A stretch of 64,000 nucleotides of DNA from Rhodococcus sp. Leaf278 (GTDB lineage Bacteria > Actinomycetota > Actinomycetes > Mycobacteriales > Mycobacteriaceae): assembly GCF_001426085.1 (NCBI RefSeq), contig NZ_LMRR01000043.1, positions 124,001 through 188,000 of the forward strand, in the 5' to 3' direction. Under the pieces are notes generated by a model that worked only from the letters and a program-made list of their open reading frames with translations, had not been told where the DNA came from and did not search any database. The position numbers and the translations under genes are program-made. Within the stretch, counting starts at the first letter, position 1, and the number at the start of each line of letters is the position of its first letter. Below, in pieces: positions 1 through 7,891 of the stretch.

Positions 1-75
1 GAATCGTCAGACGCGGATGATGCAAACGATGAGGCCTCACAGCACGAGAATCTAAGCTCACCCGAGACCAAGTGA
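1..75 (+). CDS. 3' end of an unidentified gene (partial)
   Basis: The first 24 codons form an open frame that ends in TGA at 73-75 and encode an acidic, Asp/Glu/Ser-rich tail. The gene begins before the window. Nothing in this short tail identifies a family. It lies outside the transposon, so it should belong to the replicon that received the insertion. The frame could also be chance, since only 75 bases are visible. Confidence 0.35.
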   Translation, partial: ESSDADDANDEASQHENLSSPETK

Positions 76-234
76 CCGCGACTTCTCGGACCCATGACGG
101 CCTCGGCCACGCTGCGGTGATGATGCGCTAGGTGGACTGCGATGCCAGCGTCATCCTCCACCTGGTGACCGCGCGACGATCGGTGCCCACGGCGGCCAAC
201 GACCGGCCCGCGCCGCGGTAACGGTCTCGAAACC

Positions 235-239
235 GAGGT
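235..239. repeat. Left target-site duplication GAGGT
   Basis: The five bases directly outside the left transposon end are GAGGT. The same five bases sit directly outside the right end at 51945-51949. A 5-bp duplication is what Tn402/Tn5053-type TniA transposases leave. Confidence 0.85.
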
Positions 240-286
240 TGTCAGTTTCAGGAGTCGCGTTCACTGTGTCAGAAGTCGAATGCACT
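240..286 (+). repeat. Left transposon end with two TniA-type repeats
   Basis: TGTCAGTTTCAGGAGTC begins at 240 and its repeat unit ends in TTCACT at 265. A second unit, TGTCAGAAGTCGAATGCACT, follows at 267-286. Both resemble the Tn402/Tn5053 end consensus TTCAGAAGACGACTGCAC, but the outer copy is more diverged than the internal end at 33806. Confidence 0.8.
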
Positions 287-348
287 GAGCGCCAGCAATA
301 TGAGGCGGGGTCGGCTCGCCCTCCGGCTCGTCGGCGTTAGTGTTGCCT

Positions 349-798
349 ATGGGCATGTCGAAAGTGGTACCTGCGCTGCCGGTACGAGACATCGACACCG
401 CTGCCGAGATATACGTCCGATCGTTCGGCTTCACGACCCGGTACACCGACCCGACTTTCGCGAGGCTCACCCGCGACGACGTCGAGATCCACTTGTGGGC
501 CGCCGACGACGACAGCTGGGATACCCGTTCAGACCACGCGGCATGGCCGGTGTGCAGCGGAGCCGAGACGTTCCTTGCCGGCACCGCCAGCTGCCGCATC
601 GCCGTGGACGAGATCAACGACCTTTACGCCGAGATGTCCCGCGCCGGGGTGCTTCACCCCGCAGACGTAGGCCGTCCCGTCTCGACAGGCTGGGGAACGA
701 CGGAGTTCGCAACTGTCGACATCGACGGCAATCTGATCACGTTCCATACCGAGAAGAGGCAACACGAGCCCAACACTCCAGGCGACGGCGTACCCTGA
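349..798 (+). CDS. VOC-family bleomycin-resistance-like protein
   Basis: The product (about 149 residues) has the paired beta-alpha-beta-beta-beta architecture of the vicinal oxygen chelate family: an N-terminal VPALPVRDID strand and a C-terminal WGTTEFATVDIDGNLITF strand, which is the pattern of Ble-type bleomycin-binding proteins. Such proteins sequester the drug in the cytoplasm, but the actual ligand here is unknown. Start choice is uncertain: GTG at 340, ATG at 349 and ATG at 355 are all in frame and none has a strong Shine-Dalgarno sequence. It is the first cargo gene, only about 60 bp inside the left end. Confidence 0.75.
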   Translation: MGMSKVVPALPVRDIDTAAEIYVRSFGFTTRYTDPTFARLTRDDVEIHLWAADDDSWDTRSDHAAWPVCSGAETFLAGTASCRIAVDEINDLYAEMSRAGVLHPADVGRPVSTGWGTTEFATVDIDGNLITFHTEKRQHEPNTPGDGVP

Positions 799-876
799 CC
801 CCACCCCCCTCGGGGAGCAACGAGCCCGACGTCCCTCGTGCTGCCGCGGACTCGATGGCGGGCCGGACTCGGCCGG

Positions 877-907
877 TTTGCCTTCGAGCCGACTCGAACC
901 TTTAGTC
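877..907 (+). promoter_or_regulatory. MerR-type promoter/operator of the first metal module
   Basis: A -35-like TTTGCC at 877-882 and a -10-like TTAGTC at 902-907 are separated by 19 bp, the long spacer typical of MerR-activated promoters. The spacer holds the dyad TTCGAG, CCGA, CTCGAA (883-898). The copy at 37590-37620 shares CCGACTCGAA and the same spacing. The regulator ATG at 915 is so close that the transcript is probably leaderless. Confidence 0.65.
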
Positions 908-914
908 TGCGGTC

Positions 915-1349
915 ATGTCTGCTCTGTTGATCTCGCAACTGTCCTCGGCAACCGGGGTGCCAGCGACAACGCTGCGCTTCTACGAGAGCGAGGGCCTACT
1001 TCCGGCGGACCGAGCCCCGAACGGCTACCGTGTCTACGACGAACGAGCACAGCAGCGATTGGCGTTCATCACCGCCGCGAAGAGCCTGAATCTCACTCTG
1101 CCGCAGATCAAGTCGATGCTGCGTGTGTGGGAGAACGATTCGTGCGCCGCGGTGAAGTCCGGGCTGCGACCGGCACTGCGTGAACACATCGCCCGAGCAG
1201 AGGAGTCGATCGCGCAGCTGACCGTGCTGCGGGACGCGCTGACCGCCGCGCTGGTTCGTCTCGACGAGACCCCCGACGCGTCGACACCGTGCGACCCGCA
1301 ATGCAGCTGGTTGGCGTCGACTTTGACCGCACCCGTGAGCGCGTCATGA
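915..1349 (+). CDS. MerR-family metal-responsive regulator (copy 1)
   Basis: The 144-residue protein has the MerR N-terminal winged helix (ATTLRFYESEGLL, then the NGYRVYDE wing) and a dimerisation helix. Cysteines at about 77, 126 and 130 resemble the three-cysteine metal or metalloid site of MerR relatives: Cys77 opens the dimer helix and the CxxxC pair is near the C-terminus. It should bind the adjacent 19-bp-spaced promoter and activate itself and the transporter. Its stop overlaps the next start as ATGA. The paralogue at 37629 is closely similar throughout the DNA-binding half. The inducing metal (arsenite or another thiophilic ion) cannot be read from the sequence. Confidence 0.85.
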   Translation: MSALLISQLSSATGVPATTLRFYESEGLLPADRAPNGYRVYDERAQQRLAFITAAKSLNLTLPQIKSMLRVWENDSCAAVKSGLRPALREHIARAEESIAQLTVLRDALTAALVRLDETPDASTPCDPQCSWLASTLTAPVSAS

Positions 1350-2353
1350 CCGAAACAGCTCGAACGTCGGCGGTGCAATGGTGGGACACCCACCAGATCG
1401 GCCTGTATCTACTCGCACTCGTCGCCGGCGCAGGGGTGGGGTTGTCCTTCCCCTCCGCAGCACCGACGTTCGAGCACGCCATCAATCCGGTGCTGATCGT
1501 TCTGCTCTACGCGACGTTCCTCGCAGTGCCGTTCGCCGCGATCGGCCGGTCCCTACGTGATGCCCGGTTCACCACCGCGGTGGTCGTTCTGAACTTCGCA
1601 GCCGTCCCCATCGTGGTGTTCGCACTGACCCGCATCATCGCCGGGAACGAAGCTGTCCTCGTCGGTGTGGTGCTGGTGCTGCTCGCCCCCTGCATCGACT
1701 ACGTCATCGTCTTCAGCGGACTGGCCGGCGCGGCGTCGGAACGCCTTCTCGCCGGGGCACCGCTGCTGATGTTGCTGCAGATCGCCCTGCTGCCGTTGTG
1801 GCTGTGGTTGTTCGTCGGGGCCGAGACTGTCTCGATCATCGACATCGCCCCCTTTGCCGAGGCGTTCGTTCTACTCATCGTGATCCCGCTGGCGCTGGCT
1901 GCGGCGACGCAGCTGTGGGCGCGACGTCGACGTCTGGGCGAGCAAATCATCGAGGCGATGGCAGCAGCGATGGTGCCGGTGATGATGGTGACACTCGCGG
2001 TCGTCGTCGCCTCCCAGATCGACTCGATCCGCAGCCGTATCGACCAACTCGCCGCTGCTGCAGCCATCTTCGTGGTGTTTCTGATCGTGATGGCGTTCGT
2101 CGGTGTCGGTGCCGGGAAGGTGTTCGGTCAGGACGTGCCGGCGACGCGGGCGCTGGTGTTCTCCGGCGCCACCCGTAACTCGCTGGTCGTGCTGCCACTC
2201 GCCCTGGCGCTACCACCGGCGTTGAGCCTGGCCGCCGTGGTGGTCGTGACGCAAACCCTCGTGGAGTTGATCGGAATGGTGCTCTACGTCCGCTACGTGC
2301 CGCGTCTGGTGCCGGGCGAGACCACCGCCGCGACAGGACAGTCGACGCAGTGA
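1346..2353 (+). CDS. ACR3-like arsenite/metalloid efflux protein (copy 1)
   Basis: This 335-residue membrane protein has about ten hydrophobic segments and belongs to the bile acid:sodium symporter superfamily that includes ACR3 arsenite exporters. The segment LLAPCIDYVIVFSGLAG places a cysteine where ACR3 proteins have their essential TM4 cysteine. ATG at 1346 is chosen because it is coupled (ATGA) to the MerR gene; an upstream in-frame start would run through that gene. The role is probably export of arsenite or antimonite, though ACR3-like proteins linked to MerR regulators could move another substrate. A paralogue follows the second MerR gene at 38057. Confidence 0.75.
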   Translation: MTETARTSAVQWWDTHQIGLYLLALVAGAGVGLSFPSAAPTFEHAINPVLIVLLYATFLAVPFAAIGRSLRDARFTTAVVVLNFAAVPIVVFALTRIIAGNEAVLVGVVLVLLAPCIDYVIVFSGLAGAASERLLAGAPLLMLLQIALLPLWLWLFVGAETVSIIDIAPFAEAFVLLIVIPLALAAATQLWARRRRLGEQIIEAMAAAMVPVMMVTLAVVVASQIDSIRSRIDQLAAAAAIFVVFLIVMAFVGVGAGKVFGQDVPATRALVFSGATRNSLVVLPLALALPPALSLAAVVVVTQTLVELIGMVLYVRYVPRLVPGETTAATGQSTQ

Positions 2354-2589
2354 GGGACGTCATCACACGCGCCGAGCGAGCATCGATGTCATGGACAAGG
2401 CGTGTGTCGAGCAACGTCCGGTCGACTGCTTCTACGGCGGGGCAATCGGTGTGCGGCGGTTCGTCCTGCTAGACCCCGACTTCGGCGGCAGAACCCACTC
2501 ATGCTGATTCACCGTGCACAACACCATCACCACACGAGCGGTGATCGTCCTGAAATACAGGCGTGCAGGACACGTTTACCCGCGCGCAG

Positions 2590-3831
2590 TCAGGCCACGG
2601 TCAGATAGATCAATGCAATGTTGAGTGCGACGACGATTCCCGCGATGAGCCATGCCGCGTATGCCGTGATCCGGTGATTGACATCGCCGCCCATCAGGAT
2701 GCGGTCCGATGTGAACCGCACCAAGGGAATCAACGCGAACGGGATACCGAACGACAGCACGACCTGCGAGACGACCAGTGCCCGACTGGGGTCGACTCCT
2801 GCTGCCAGAATTGCCATTGCGGGAACAAGGGTCACCAGTCGTCGCACCAGAATCGGAATGCGCTTACGTAGTAGGCCGTCCATGATCATCGCGCCGGCGT
2901 AGGCCCCGACCGATGTCGATGCAAGGCCCGAGGCCAGCAGGCCCACCGCGAACAGCAGCGCTACGACCGGCCCCAGGGTGTCCCCTACCGCTGCGTGGGC
3001 TCCTTCGATGGAATCGACGCCCTCGCGGCCCCCCAACGTCGATGCCGCCAACAGCAGCATCGACATGTTCACTGCCCCGGCCAGCAGCATCGCCAACCCG
3101 ACATCGATCCGGGTGATCCGCAACAACCGCTGACGGACAGGCCCTGCCTCGGGGTGTCCGTGCCGGTCACGAGCAAGGCCGGAGTGCAGGTACACCGCGT
3201 GCGGCATGATCGTCGCACCGAGCATCGCGGCGGCGATCAACACGCTTTCCGCGCCGTCGAACCGCGGAATCAGACCGGCCGCGGCCTCGGTGAACGATGG
3301 CGGTTCCACGACGACGCTGGCAAGAAATCCGACGGCGATGACACCGAGTAGCCCGAGAATCACGAACTCGAAGGGCCGTTGGCCCCGCCGATCCTGGACC
3401 ATCAACAAGATCATCGATACGGCCCCGGTGATGAGGCCGCCGATCAGGAGCGGCAGGTCGAAGAGCAGGTAGAGGGCAATTGCACCGCCGACGATTTCGG
3501 CGAGGTCGGTCGCCATGGCGACCACCTCCGCTTGCCCCCAATATGCCAGTCGCACAGTCCTGCTCGACTTCTCGCGGACTACTTCGGGCAGTGTCATTCC
3601 GGTGACGATGCCGAGTTTGGCGGAGAGGAACTGGACGAGACCGGCCATCACGTTCGCGGCAACGATCACCCAGACCAGCAGGTATCCGAACTGCGCACCG
3701 GCACTGACGTTGGAGGCGACGTTGCCGGGGTCGACGTAGGCGATCGCTGCGACGAAAGCCGGGCCGAGCAGAACCAGGCCCGACCGAAACCTCGAGGGCG
3801 GCCGAGACGATCGGCGCTGCAGCACAGACAT
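2590..3831 (-). CDS. mntH: NRAMP-family divalent metal (Mn/Fe) importer
   Basis: The 413-residue product has the NRAMP signature YVDPGN near residue 35 in TM1 and MPHAVYLHS in TM6, the two unwound helices that bind the metal, plus about eleven hydrophobic segments. It imports Mn(II) or Fe(II) with protons across the cytoplasmic membrane. ATG at 3831 is preferred over an in-frame upstream ATG at 3888 because the family starts shortly before TM1. It stands alone, separated from the CcdA gene by about 100 bp. Manganese import beside copper, cadmium and redox-stress genes would fit oxidative or metal-mismetallation stress, but that link is inference. Confidence 0.9.
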   Translation of the reverse strand: MSVLQRRSSRPPSRFRSGLVLLGPAFVAAIAYVDPGNVASNVSAGAQFGYLLVWVIVAANVMAGLVQFLSAKLGIVTGMTLPEVVREKSSRTVRLAYWGQAEVVAMATDLAEIVGGAIALYLLFDLPLLIGGLITGAVSMILLMVQDRRGQRPFEFVILGLLGVIAVGFLASVVVEPPSFTEAAAGLIPRFDGAESVLIAAAMLGATIMPHAVYLHSGLARDRHGHPEAGPVRQRLLRITRIDVGLAMLLAGAVNMSMLLLAASTLGGREGVDSIEGAHAAVGDTLGPVVALLFAVGLLASGLASTSVGAYAGAMIMDGLLRKRIPILVRRLVTLVPAMAILAAGVDPSRALVVSQVVLSFGIPFALIPLVRFTSDRILMGGDVNHRITAYAAWLIAGIVVALNIALIYLTVA

Positions 3832-3930
3832 GACCACACCCTCCAGCACCAACAGTATGTCAGGACCCTGAAAATATAGTTCGGCCACCCGAACAATGCA
3901 ATGCGGCGTGGTGGTTCGGCGACATCTCGA

Positions 3931-4764
3931 TCAGATGGGCAGGACCACTGCACTGACGAATTCGTTGCGGATCCAGGCGATGAACAACCCCCACACTCCG
4001 GTCAGCAGCGCGATGCCGACGGCGATCATGATGACACCGCCGGCGACCTTGATCTTCTGTGAGTTCCTTCGAAGCCACCCCACCCCGCGCATCGCCGAAC
4101 TCGAGCCGAACGCGAGGACGACGAACGGTAGGCCGAGTCCCATGCAGTACGCGACGATGAGAGTGACCCCGCGGGCTGCGGTTGCACCTTCGGTTCCTGC
4201 TGCAACAGACAGAACGCCGGCGAGGGTGGGGCCCAGACACGGTGTCCAGCCGAGCGCGAACACACCGCCGAGCAGCGGCGCTCCAGCGAGGGACGAGATC
4301 TGCTGAGGTGCGAATCGGGTGTCGCGTTGCAGAACGGGTATCAATCCGATGAACGCTGCACCCATGATGATCGTGATGACGCCGCCGACTCGTTGAAGTA
4401 CTTGCTCGTTGATGCGCAAGGTGCCGATGACTCCGAAGATCGAGGCTGTGGCGAGGACGAAGACGATCGTGAATCCGGCGACGAACAACGACGCTGCGCC
4501 GGCGACACGCCAGCGATTCGCCAGCTCCGGCGACGACGTGTCGGTGGTCGAGGTGCGGGGCGATCGGGTCTCGGCTGATTGGGCGTCGGCACCGGCGATT
4601 CCTGCCAGGTAGGACAGGTATCCCGGCACCAGCGGCACCACACACGGGGAGGCGAACGAGACCAACCCGGCGAGCATGCATGCCGCGACCGCGAGCAGCA
4701 GGGGCCCGCTCGATGCCGCGTTCTGGAAGGCCGAGCCGATGTCTTGGGCGAGAAGAGTCGTCAT
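3931..4764 (-). CDS. ccdA: CcdA-like thiol-disulfide transporter
   Basis: The 277-residue protein is a small DsbD/CcdA-type membrane protein. Two conserved cysteines lie in SFASPCVVPLVPGYLSYL (TM1) and ALGWTPCLGPTLAGVL (TM4), and there are about six hydrophobic segments. CcdA carries electrons from cytoplasmic thioredoxin to extracytoplasmic thioredoxin-like proteins that keep apocytochrome c cysteines reduced. Its ATG overlaps the stop of the upstream TlpA-like gene (ATGA), so the two are translationally coupled. It is the last gene of a five-gene leftward operon and probably supplies the ResB/CcsA system encoded at 10.4-13.1 kb. Confidence 0.9.
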   Translation of the reverse strand: MTTLLAQDIGSAFQNAASSGPLLLAVAACMLAGLVSFASPCVVPLVPGYLSYLAGIAGADAQSAETRSPRTSTTDTSSPELANRWRVAGAASLFVAGFTIVFVLATASIFGVIGTLRINEQVLQRVGGVITIIMGAAFIGLIPVLQRDTRFAPQQISSLAGAPLLGGVFALGWTPCLGPTLAGVLSVAAGTEGATAARGVTLIVAYCMGLGLPFVVLAFGSSSAMRGVGWLRRNSQKIKVAGGVIMIAVGIALLTGVWGLFIAWIRNEFVSAVVLPI

Positions 4765-5393
4765 TCCGCGGCTATCCGTTCGACGACGGGAAGGAGGTCG
4801 TCGGTGAGCAGGGCGCGCATGAAGACCGCGGCCACGCGGTGCTGACGATCGAGTACCAGCGTCGAGGGGATCACGCTGGTCGGGTAGTTTCCGCCGAGGG
4901 CGACCAGTGTCCGCATCGAGGGGTCGTAGATCGAGGGGTAGGAGACGTCGTTGTCGACGACGAAGTCCTGCGCTTTGTCCTTCTGTGGATCTCTGACGTT
5001 GAGACCGAGGAACTGCACGCCACGCTCGCGGGTGGTCTCGTAGACCTCTTCAAGGTCGTCGGCTTCGCCGCGGCAGGGGCCACACCACTGGCCCCAGAGA
5101 TTGATCACGACGACCTTGCCGTCGTAGTCCGACAGAGCGGTCGTCTTGCCTTCCTCCATCAGATCGGGGCCGGCGAGTTCGCCTATGGTTCCGCGTGTTT
5201 CGGGGGGATCGTAGACGATGTCGGTTCGACCGCCGGGGGCGACGAAGTCGAAGCTGCCTCCCGGGGGCGCAGCCTGTGCGCCGTCGGAGCATCCGGAGAT
5301 CAGTAGTACGAGGGCAAGAATCGATCCCATTGCCGCGGTGGCCGTGCTGCCCTGACGGCGCGCACCGACCCACGCAGGGAAAAAACGTGTCAT
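4761..5393 (-). CDS. TlpA/ResA-like thioredoxin-fold lipoprotein
   Basis: The 210-residue product begins with a signal peptide ending in the lipobox LISGC, so it should be membrane-anchored outside the cell membrane. The thioredoxin domain carries the active site WGQWCGPC and a cis-Pro region near the C-terminus (TSVIPSTLVLDRQ). Proteins of this type reduce apocytochrome c disulfides. ATG at 5393 is chosen because it overlaps the preceding gene's TGA and the signal peptide starts there. Directly coupled to ccdA downstream, its likely electron source. Confidence 0.88.
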   Translation of the reverse strand: MTRFFPAWVGARRQGSTATAAMGSILALVLLISGCSDGAQAAPPGGSFDFVAPGGRTDIVYDPPETRGTIGELAGPDLMEEGKTTALSDYDGKVVVINLWGQWCGPCRGEADDLEEVYETTRERGVQFLGLNVRDPQKDKAQDFVVDNDVSYPSIYDPSMRTLVALGGNYPTSVIPSTLVLDRQHRVAAVFMRALLTDDLLPVVERIAAE

Positions 5394-6019
5394 GAGGTGA
5401 AATCCTTTACTGCAGTGCGGATCTGGTCTGTCGTCTCGAACACTGTCGGGTCGGTGATGCGCTCGATCGTTCCGTCCGGGTGGAGGAGAAAGCTCAAGGG
5501 AAGGACCGGCGGTGCCGAGAGCGCGTCCAGGACGCTGCCGCCGTCGATGTAGTTCGGATAGCGGACGCCCAGTTGCGTGAGCAGCGCGGCCGCGGCCGCG
5601 GGCCGGTCCTCGACGTCGATTCCGATAACTGGGATCGCGTCGGGTTCTGCGGCGTAGGCATCGAGTACCGGCATCTCGGTCCGGCACGGGCCGCACCAGG
5701 ATGCCCACAGGTTGATCAACGTCACCTCACTGCCGAGAACGTCGGCGAGATCGACATCGTCGGCGCTGCCGATGCAGCGCGCTATCACTCCCGCCAGCGG
5801 ACCGCCTTCGCGCGGTACCGGCGGCGGACACAGCGGTAGCGCTGCTGCTCGTGCCGCGTCATCCGGCGGGCGGGACAGTGTGGGTTCGGGTCCGACCGGC
5901 GCGACATTGTTGGCGATGGCCTCGGACGGGCCGCCCTCGACGCCACCGGAGCGGGGCCACAGTGCGACGATCGATGCAACGACAACGACGAGCATGACGA
6001 TCGACCAGCCGCGCGTCAT
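5390..6019 (-). CDS. Second TlpA/ResA-like thioredoxin-fold protein
   Basis: The 209-residue protein has an N-terminal hydrophobic anchor (residues 5-20) without a lipobox and a thioredoxin domain with WASWCGPC. Extra cysteines occur in LCPPP and ARCIGS before the domain. AGAAGG precedes the ATG at a good distance. It lies between the VKOR and lipoprotein TlpA genes in the same operon, so the element encodes two periplasm-type reductants for one CcdA. The two may serve different clients, for example apocytochrome c and copper-binding oxidase proteins, but this is inference. Confidence 0.87.
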   Translation of the reverse strand: MTRGWSIVMLVVVVASIVALWPRSGGVEGGPSEAIANNVAPVGPEPTLSRPPDDAARAAALPLCPPPVPREGGPLAGVIARCIGSADDVDLADVLGSEVTLINLWASWCGPCRTEMPVLDAYAAEPDAIPVIGIDVEDRPAAAAALLTQLGVRYPNYIDGGSVLDALSAPPVLPLSFLLHPDGTIERITDPTVFETTDQIRTAVKDFTS

Positions 6020-6074
6020 CGCCGTGACCTTCTTTCTCGAGAGAGCGGCAGAGGGGCGAACGGTACGTCGCGGA

Positions 6075-6722
6075 TCATAGGAGCGTGGACCAGTACGACC
6101 AGAAACGCTGCGCGATCAGGGCGATGAGGACGAGAAACCACACGGTCAGCGGAATCGAGTGATTGCGAATCAGCGAGTCAAGCCGTAGCCGAAACCATTG
6201 CCCAAGAGCGGATTTCGACCTGGCGCGGTCGAGGTTGCGCAGCGTGACGTACCAGAAGACCGGTACGGTGACCGCCCACACCGCCATGCAGTACGGGCAC
6301 AGGGCGCCGATCTCGTACAGGCTCTGCGCGATCAGCCAGTGCACGAAGACTGCGGCAGCAGTGACACCGACCTGCACTGCGCCCCAGAACCACTGCGCGA
6401 ACATCGCACCGGCGAGAAGGGCGGCACCCACTGCCGCCACGACGGCGAAGCCTGCGATCCCGAGAAGGGAATTGGGAAATCCGAACGCAGACGCCTGCGG
6501 GGTGTCCATCACCGATCCGCAGTTGAGCACCGGGTTGATGCTGCAGGTCGGGGCGTAGGCGGGATCGAGCGCCAGAGCGAACTTTTCTACCGTGAGCACG
6601 AACGCGGCAGTCAGGCCGATCAGGCCGCCCACCAACAGCAGCCAGGGCAGGCTCCGGCCGAACGAACCACCGGGTCGGGTCTCGGCCGCTGGAAGGTCAG
6701 CCGAGTGCAGCGTCGAGGGCAT
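6075..6722 (-). CDS. Vitamin K epoxide reductase-family (VKOR) quinone-linked oxidase
   Basis: The 215-residue membrane protein has the VKOR pattern: a loop cysteine pair in CSINPVLNCGSVM and the redox motif CPYC (in GALCPYCMAVW) at the start of a transmembrane helix, with four to five hydrophobic segments. In actinobacteria VKOR takes electrons from a DsbA-like partner and passes them to quinone. Start ATG at 6722 overlaps the end of the DsbA-like gene by 26 bp. The pairing makes an oxidising branch next to the reducing CcdA/TlpA branch in one operon. Confidence 0.9.
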   Translation of the reverse strand: MPSTLHSADLPAAETRPGGSFGRSLPWLLLVGGLIGLTAAFVLTVEKFALALDPAYAPTCSINPVLNCGSVMDTPQASAFGFPNSLLGIAGFAVVAAVGAALLAGAMFAQWFWGAVQVGVTAAAVFVHWLIAQSLYEIGALCPYCMAVWAVTVPVFWYVTLRNLDRARSKSALGQWFRLRLDSLIRNHSIPLTVWFLVLIALIAQRFWSYWSTLL

Positions 6723-7356
6723 CGGCGAGGTCTCCGTAGGTGGTGGGTTCGATCTTGGTGCCGTTGAGGAAGAACGTCGGGGTGCCCTGCACGCCGAGCG
6801 CGATCCCGTCCGCGACGTCGGCCTCGATGCGCGCGAGCGTCGCAGGGTCGGTGTAGGCGGCATCGAAGGCGCTCATGTCGAGCCCTTGCTCGACGGCGAA
6901 GCTGCGGAACAACTCGTCCTGCGGAACCTGCTGTTCGCCCCACTGCGCCTGCGTTTCGTACATGCGCTGATACATGGCCTCGAATCCGCCCTGCTGGGCC
7001 GCGGCCTCGACTGCGCGTGCGGCTCGTTCGGCATTGAAGTGGGAGGCGATCGGAAAGTAGCGGGCCACGAAGCTCACCCGGTCGCCGTACTCTTCACGCA
7101 ATTGCTCGATCGCCGGGTAGGCCGATCGGCAGGCCTCGCACTCGAAGTCGAGGAACTCCACGAACGTGACCCGGCCGTCGGGCACCGAGTTCAACCGATG
7201 ACTGTTCTCGCGCACCGCAATCGAGGCAGGGTCGGTCGCGGCCTGCTCGGCGGCGGCAGCATCCGGAGACCCCGATCGATCCACCACCAGAAATACAGCC
7301 AACGCGGCGGCGAACACGATCACCAGGGACAAGGAAATCTTCAACGCTCGGCTCAT
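6697..7356 (-). CDS. DsbA-like thiol oxidase (membrane-anchored)
   Basis: The 219-residue product has an uncleaved N-terminal hydrophobic segment (about 7-24), a DsbA-type thioredoxin fold with active site CEAC in FLDFECEACRS and a cis-Pro loop GTPTFFLNG. It should introduce disulfide bonds in exported proteins. AGAAGG lies 8 bp before the ATG. It is the first gene of the operon DsbA, VKOR, TlpA, TlpA, CcdA and is divergent from the cadC/cadA module, sharing a 130-bp promoter region. Confidence 0.88.
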   Translation of the reverse strand: MSRALKISLSLVIVFAAALAVFLVVDRSGSPDAAAAEQAATDPASIAVRENSHRLNSVPDGRVTFVEFLDFECEACRSAYPAIEQLREEYGDRVSFVARYFPIASHFNAERAARAVEAAAQQGGFEAMYQRMYETQAQWGEQQVPQDELFRSFAVEQGLDMSAFDAAYTDPATLARIEADVADGIALGVQGTPTFFLNGTKIEPTTYGDLADALDAALG

Positions 7357-7461
7357 ACAACTACCTTCTCGATTCGTTCGGACTGATCAATGGGCCCGAT
7401 ATGGGCGTTTCGACTCGCTATGACACTGACAATCGTACGAACGTTGACTAATGGTCCTTCC

Positions 7462-7483
7462 CTAACGATCGCATGATTGTTAG
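7462..7483. promoter_or_regulatory. CadC/SmtB-type operator dyad
   Basis: CTAACGATC, GCAT, GATTGTTAG forms a 9-bp inverted repeat with one mismatch, ending about 10 bp before the regulator start. Position and form suit an ArsR/SmtB-family repressor and could also affect the divergent DsbA operon. Confidence 0.6.
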
Positions 7484-7492
7484 ATTGTGCCC

Positions 7493-7891
7493 ATGGCCTT
7501 GGAACCTCTGGACTCGTGCGATCTGTTGTGTATGGACCTCCCTCACGCCGAGAGGGTTCGCGCTACTCTGCCCGCGCTCGGCGATATCGAACCGGTCGCC
7601 GACGCTGCCCGAGCATTCGGCGACCCCACCCGACTGACCATCGCGCTCGCGTTGAACGCCGGCGGGCAGATGTGTGGCTGCGACATCGCGTGGATCGTGG
7701 GACAGAGCCAGAAGCTGGTCTCCCACCATCTCCGCAAACTCAAAGCCGCGGACGCCGTCACATCGAACAGAGACGGAAAGTTGGTCATGTATGCGCTCAC
7801 CGACCGCGGCACCCGACTGCTCGCGACACTGACCGAGGTACTGCCCACCACCTCGATCGTCGCTGAAGTCACCGGGGTCGATCATGGCTGA
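7493..7891 (+). CDS. cadC: CadC-like ArsR/SmtB-family metal repressor
   Basis: This 132-residue winged-helix repressor has the CadC cysteine pattern: two N-terminal cysteines in SCDLLCMD and a CxC in MCGCDIAW at the start of the recognition region, followed by SQKLVSHHLRKLK. In CadC these four cysteines bind Cd(II), Pb(II) or Zn(II) and release DNA. ATG at 7493 is chosen; a GTG lies two codons upstream. The 3' end overlaps the P-type ATPase gene by 8 bp, so both are probably one autoregulated transcript controlled by the dyad just upstream. Confidence 0.88.
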   Translation: MALEPLDSCDLLCMDLPHAERVRATLPALGDIEPVADAARAFGDPTRLTIALALNAGGQMCGCDIAWIVGQSQKLVSHHLRKLKAADAVTSNRDGKLVMYALTDRGTRLLATLTEVLPTTSIVAEVTGVDHG

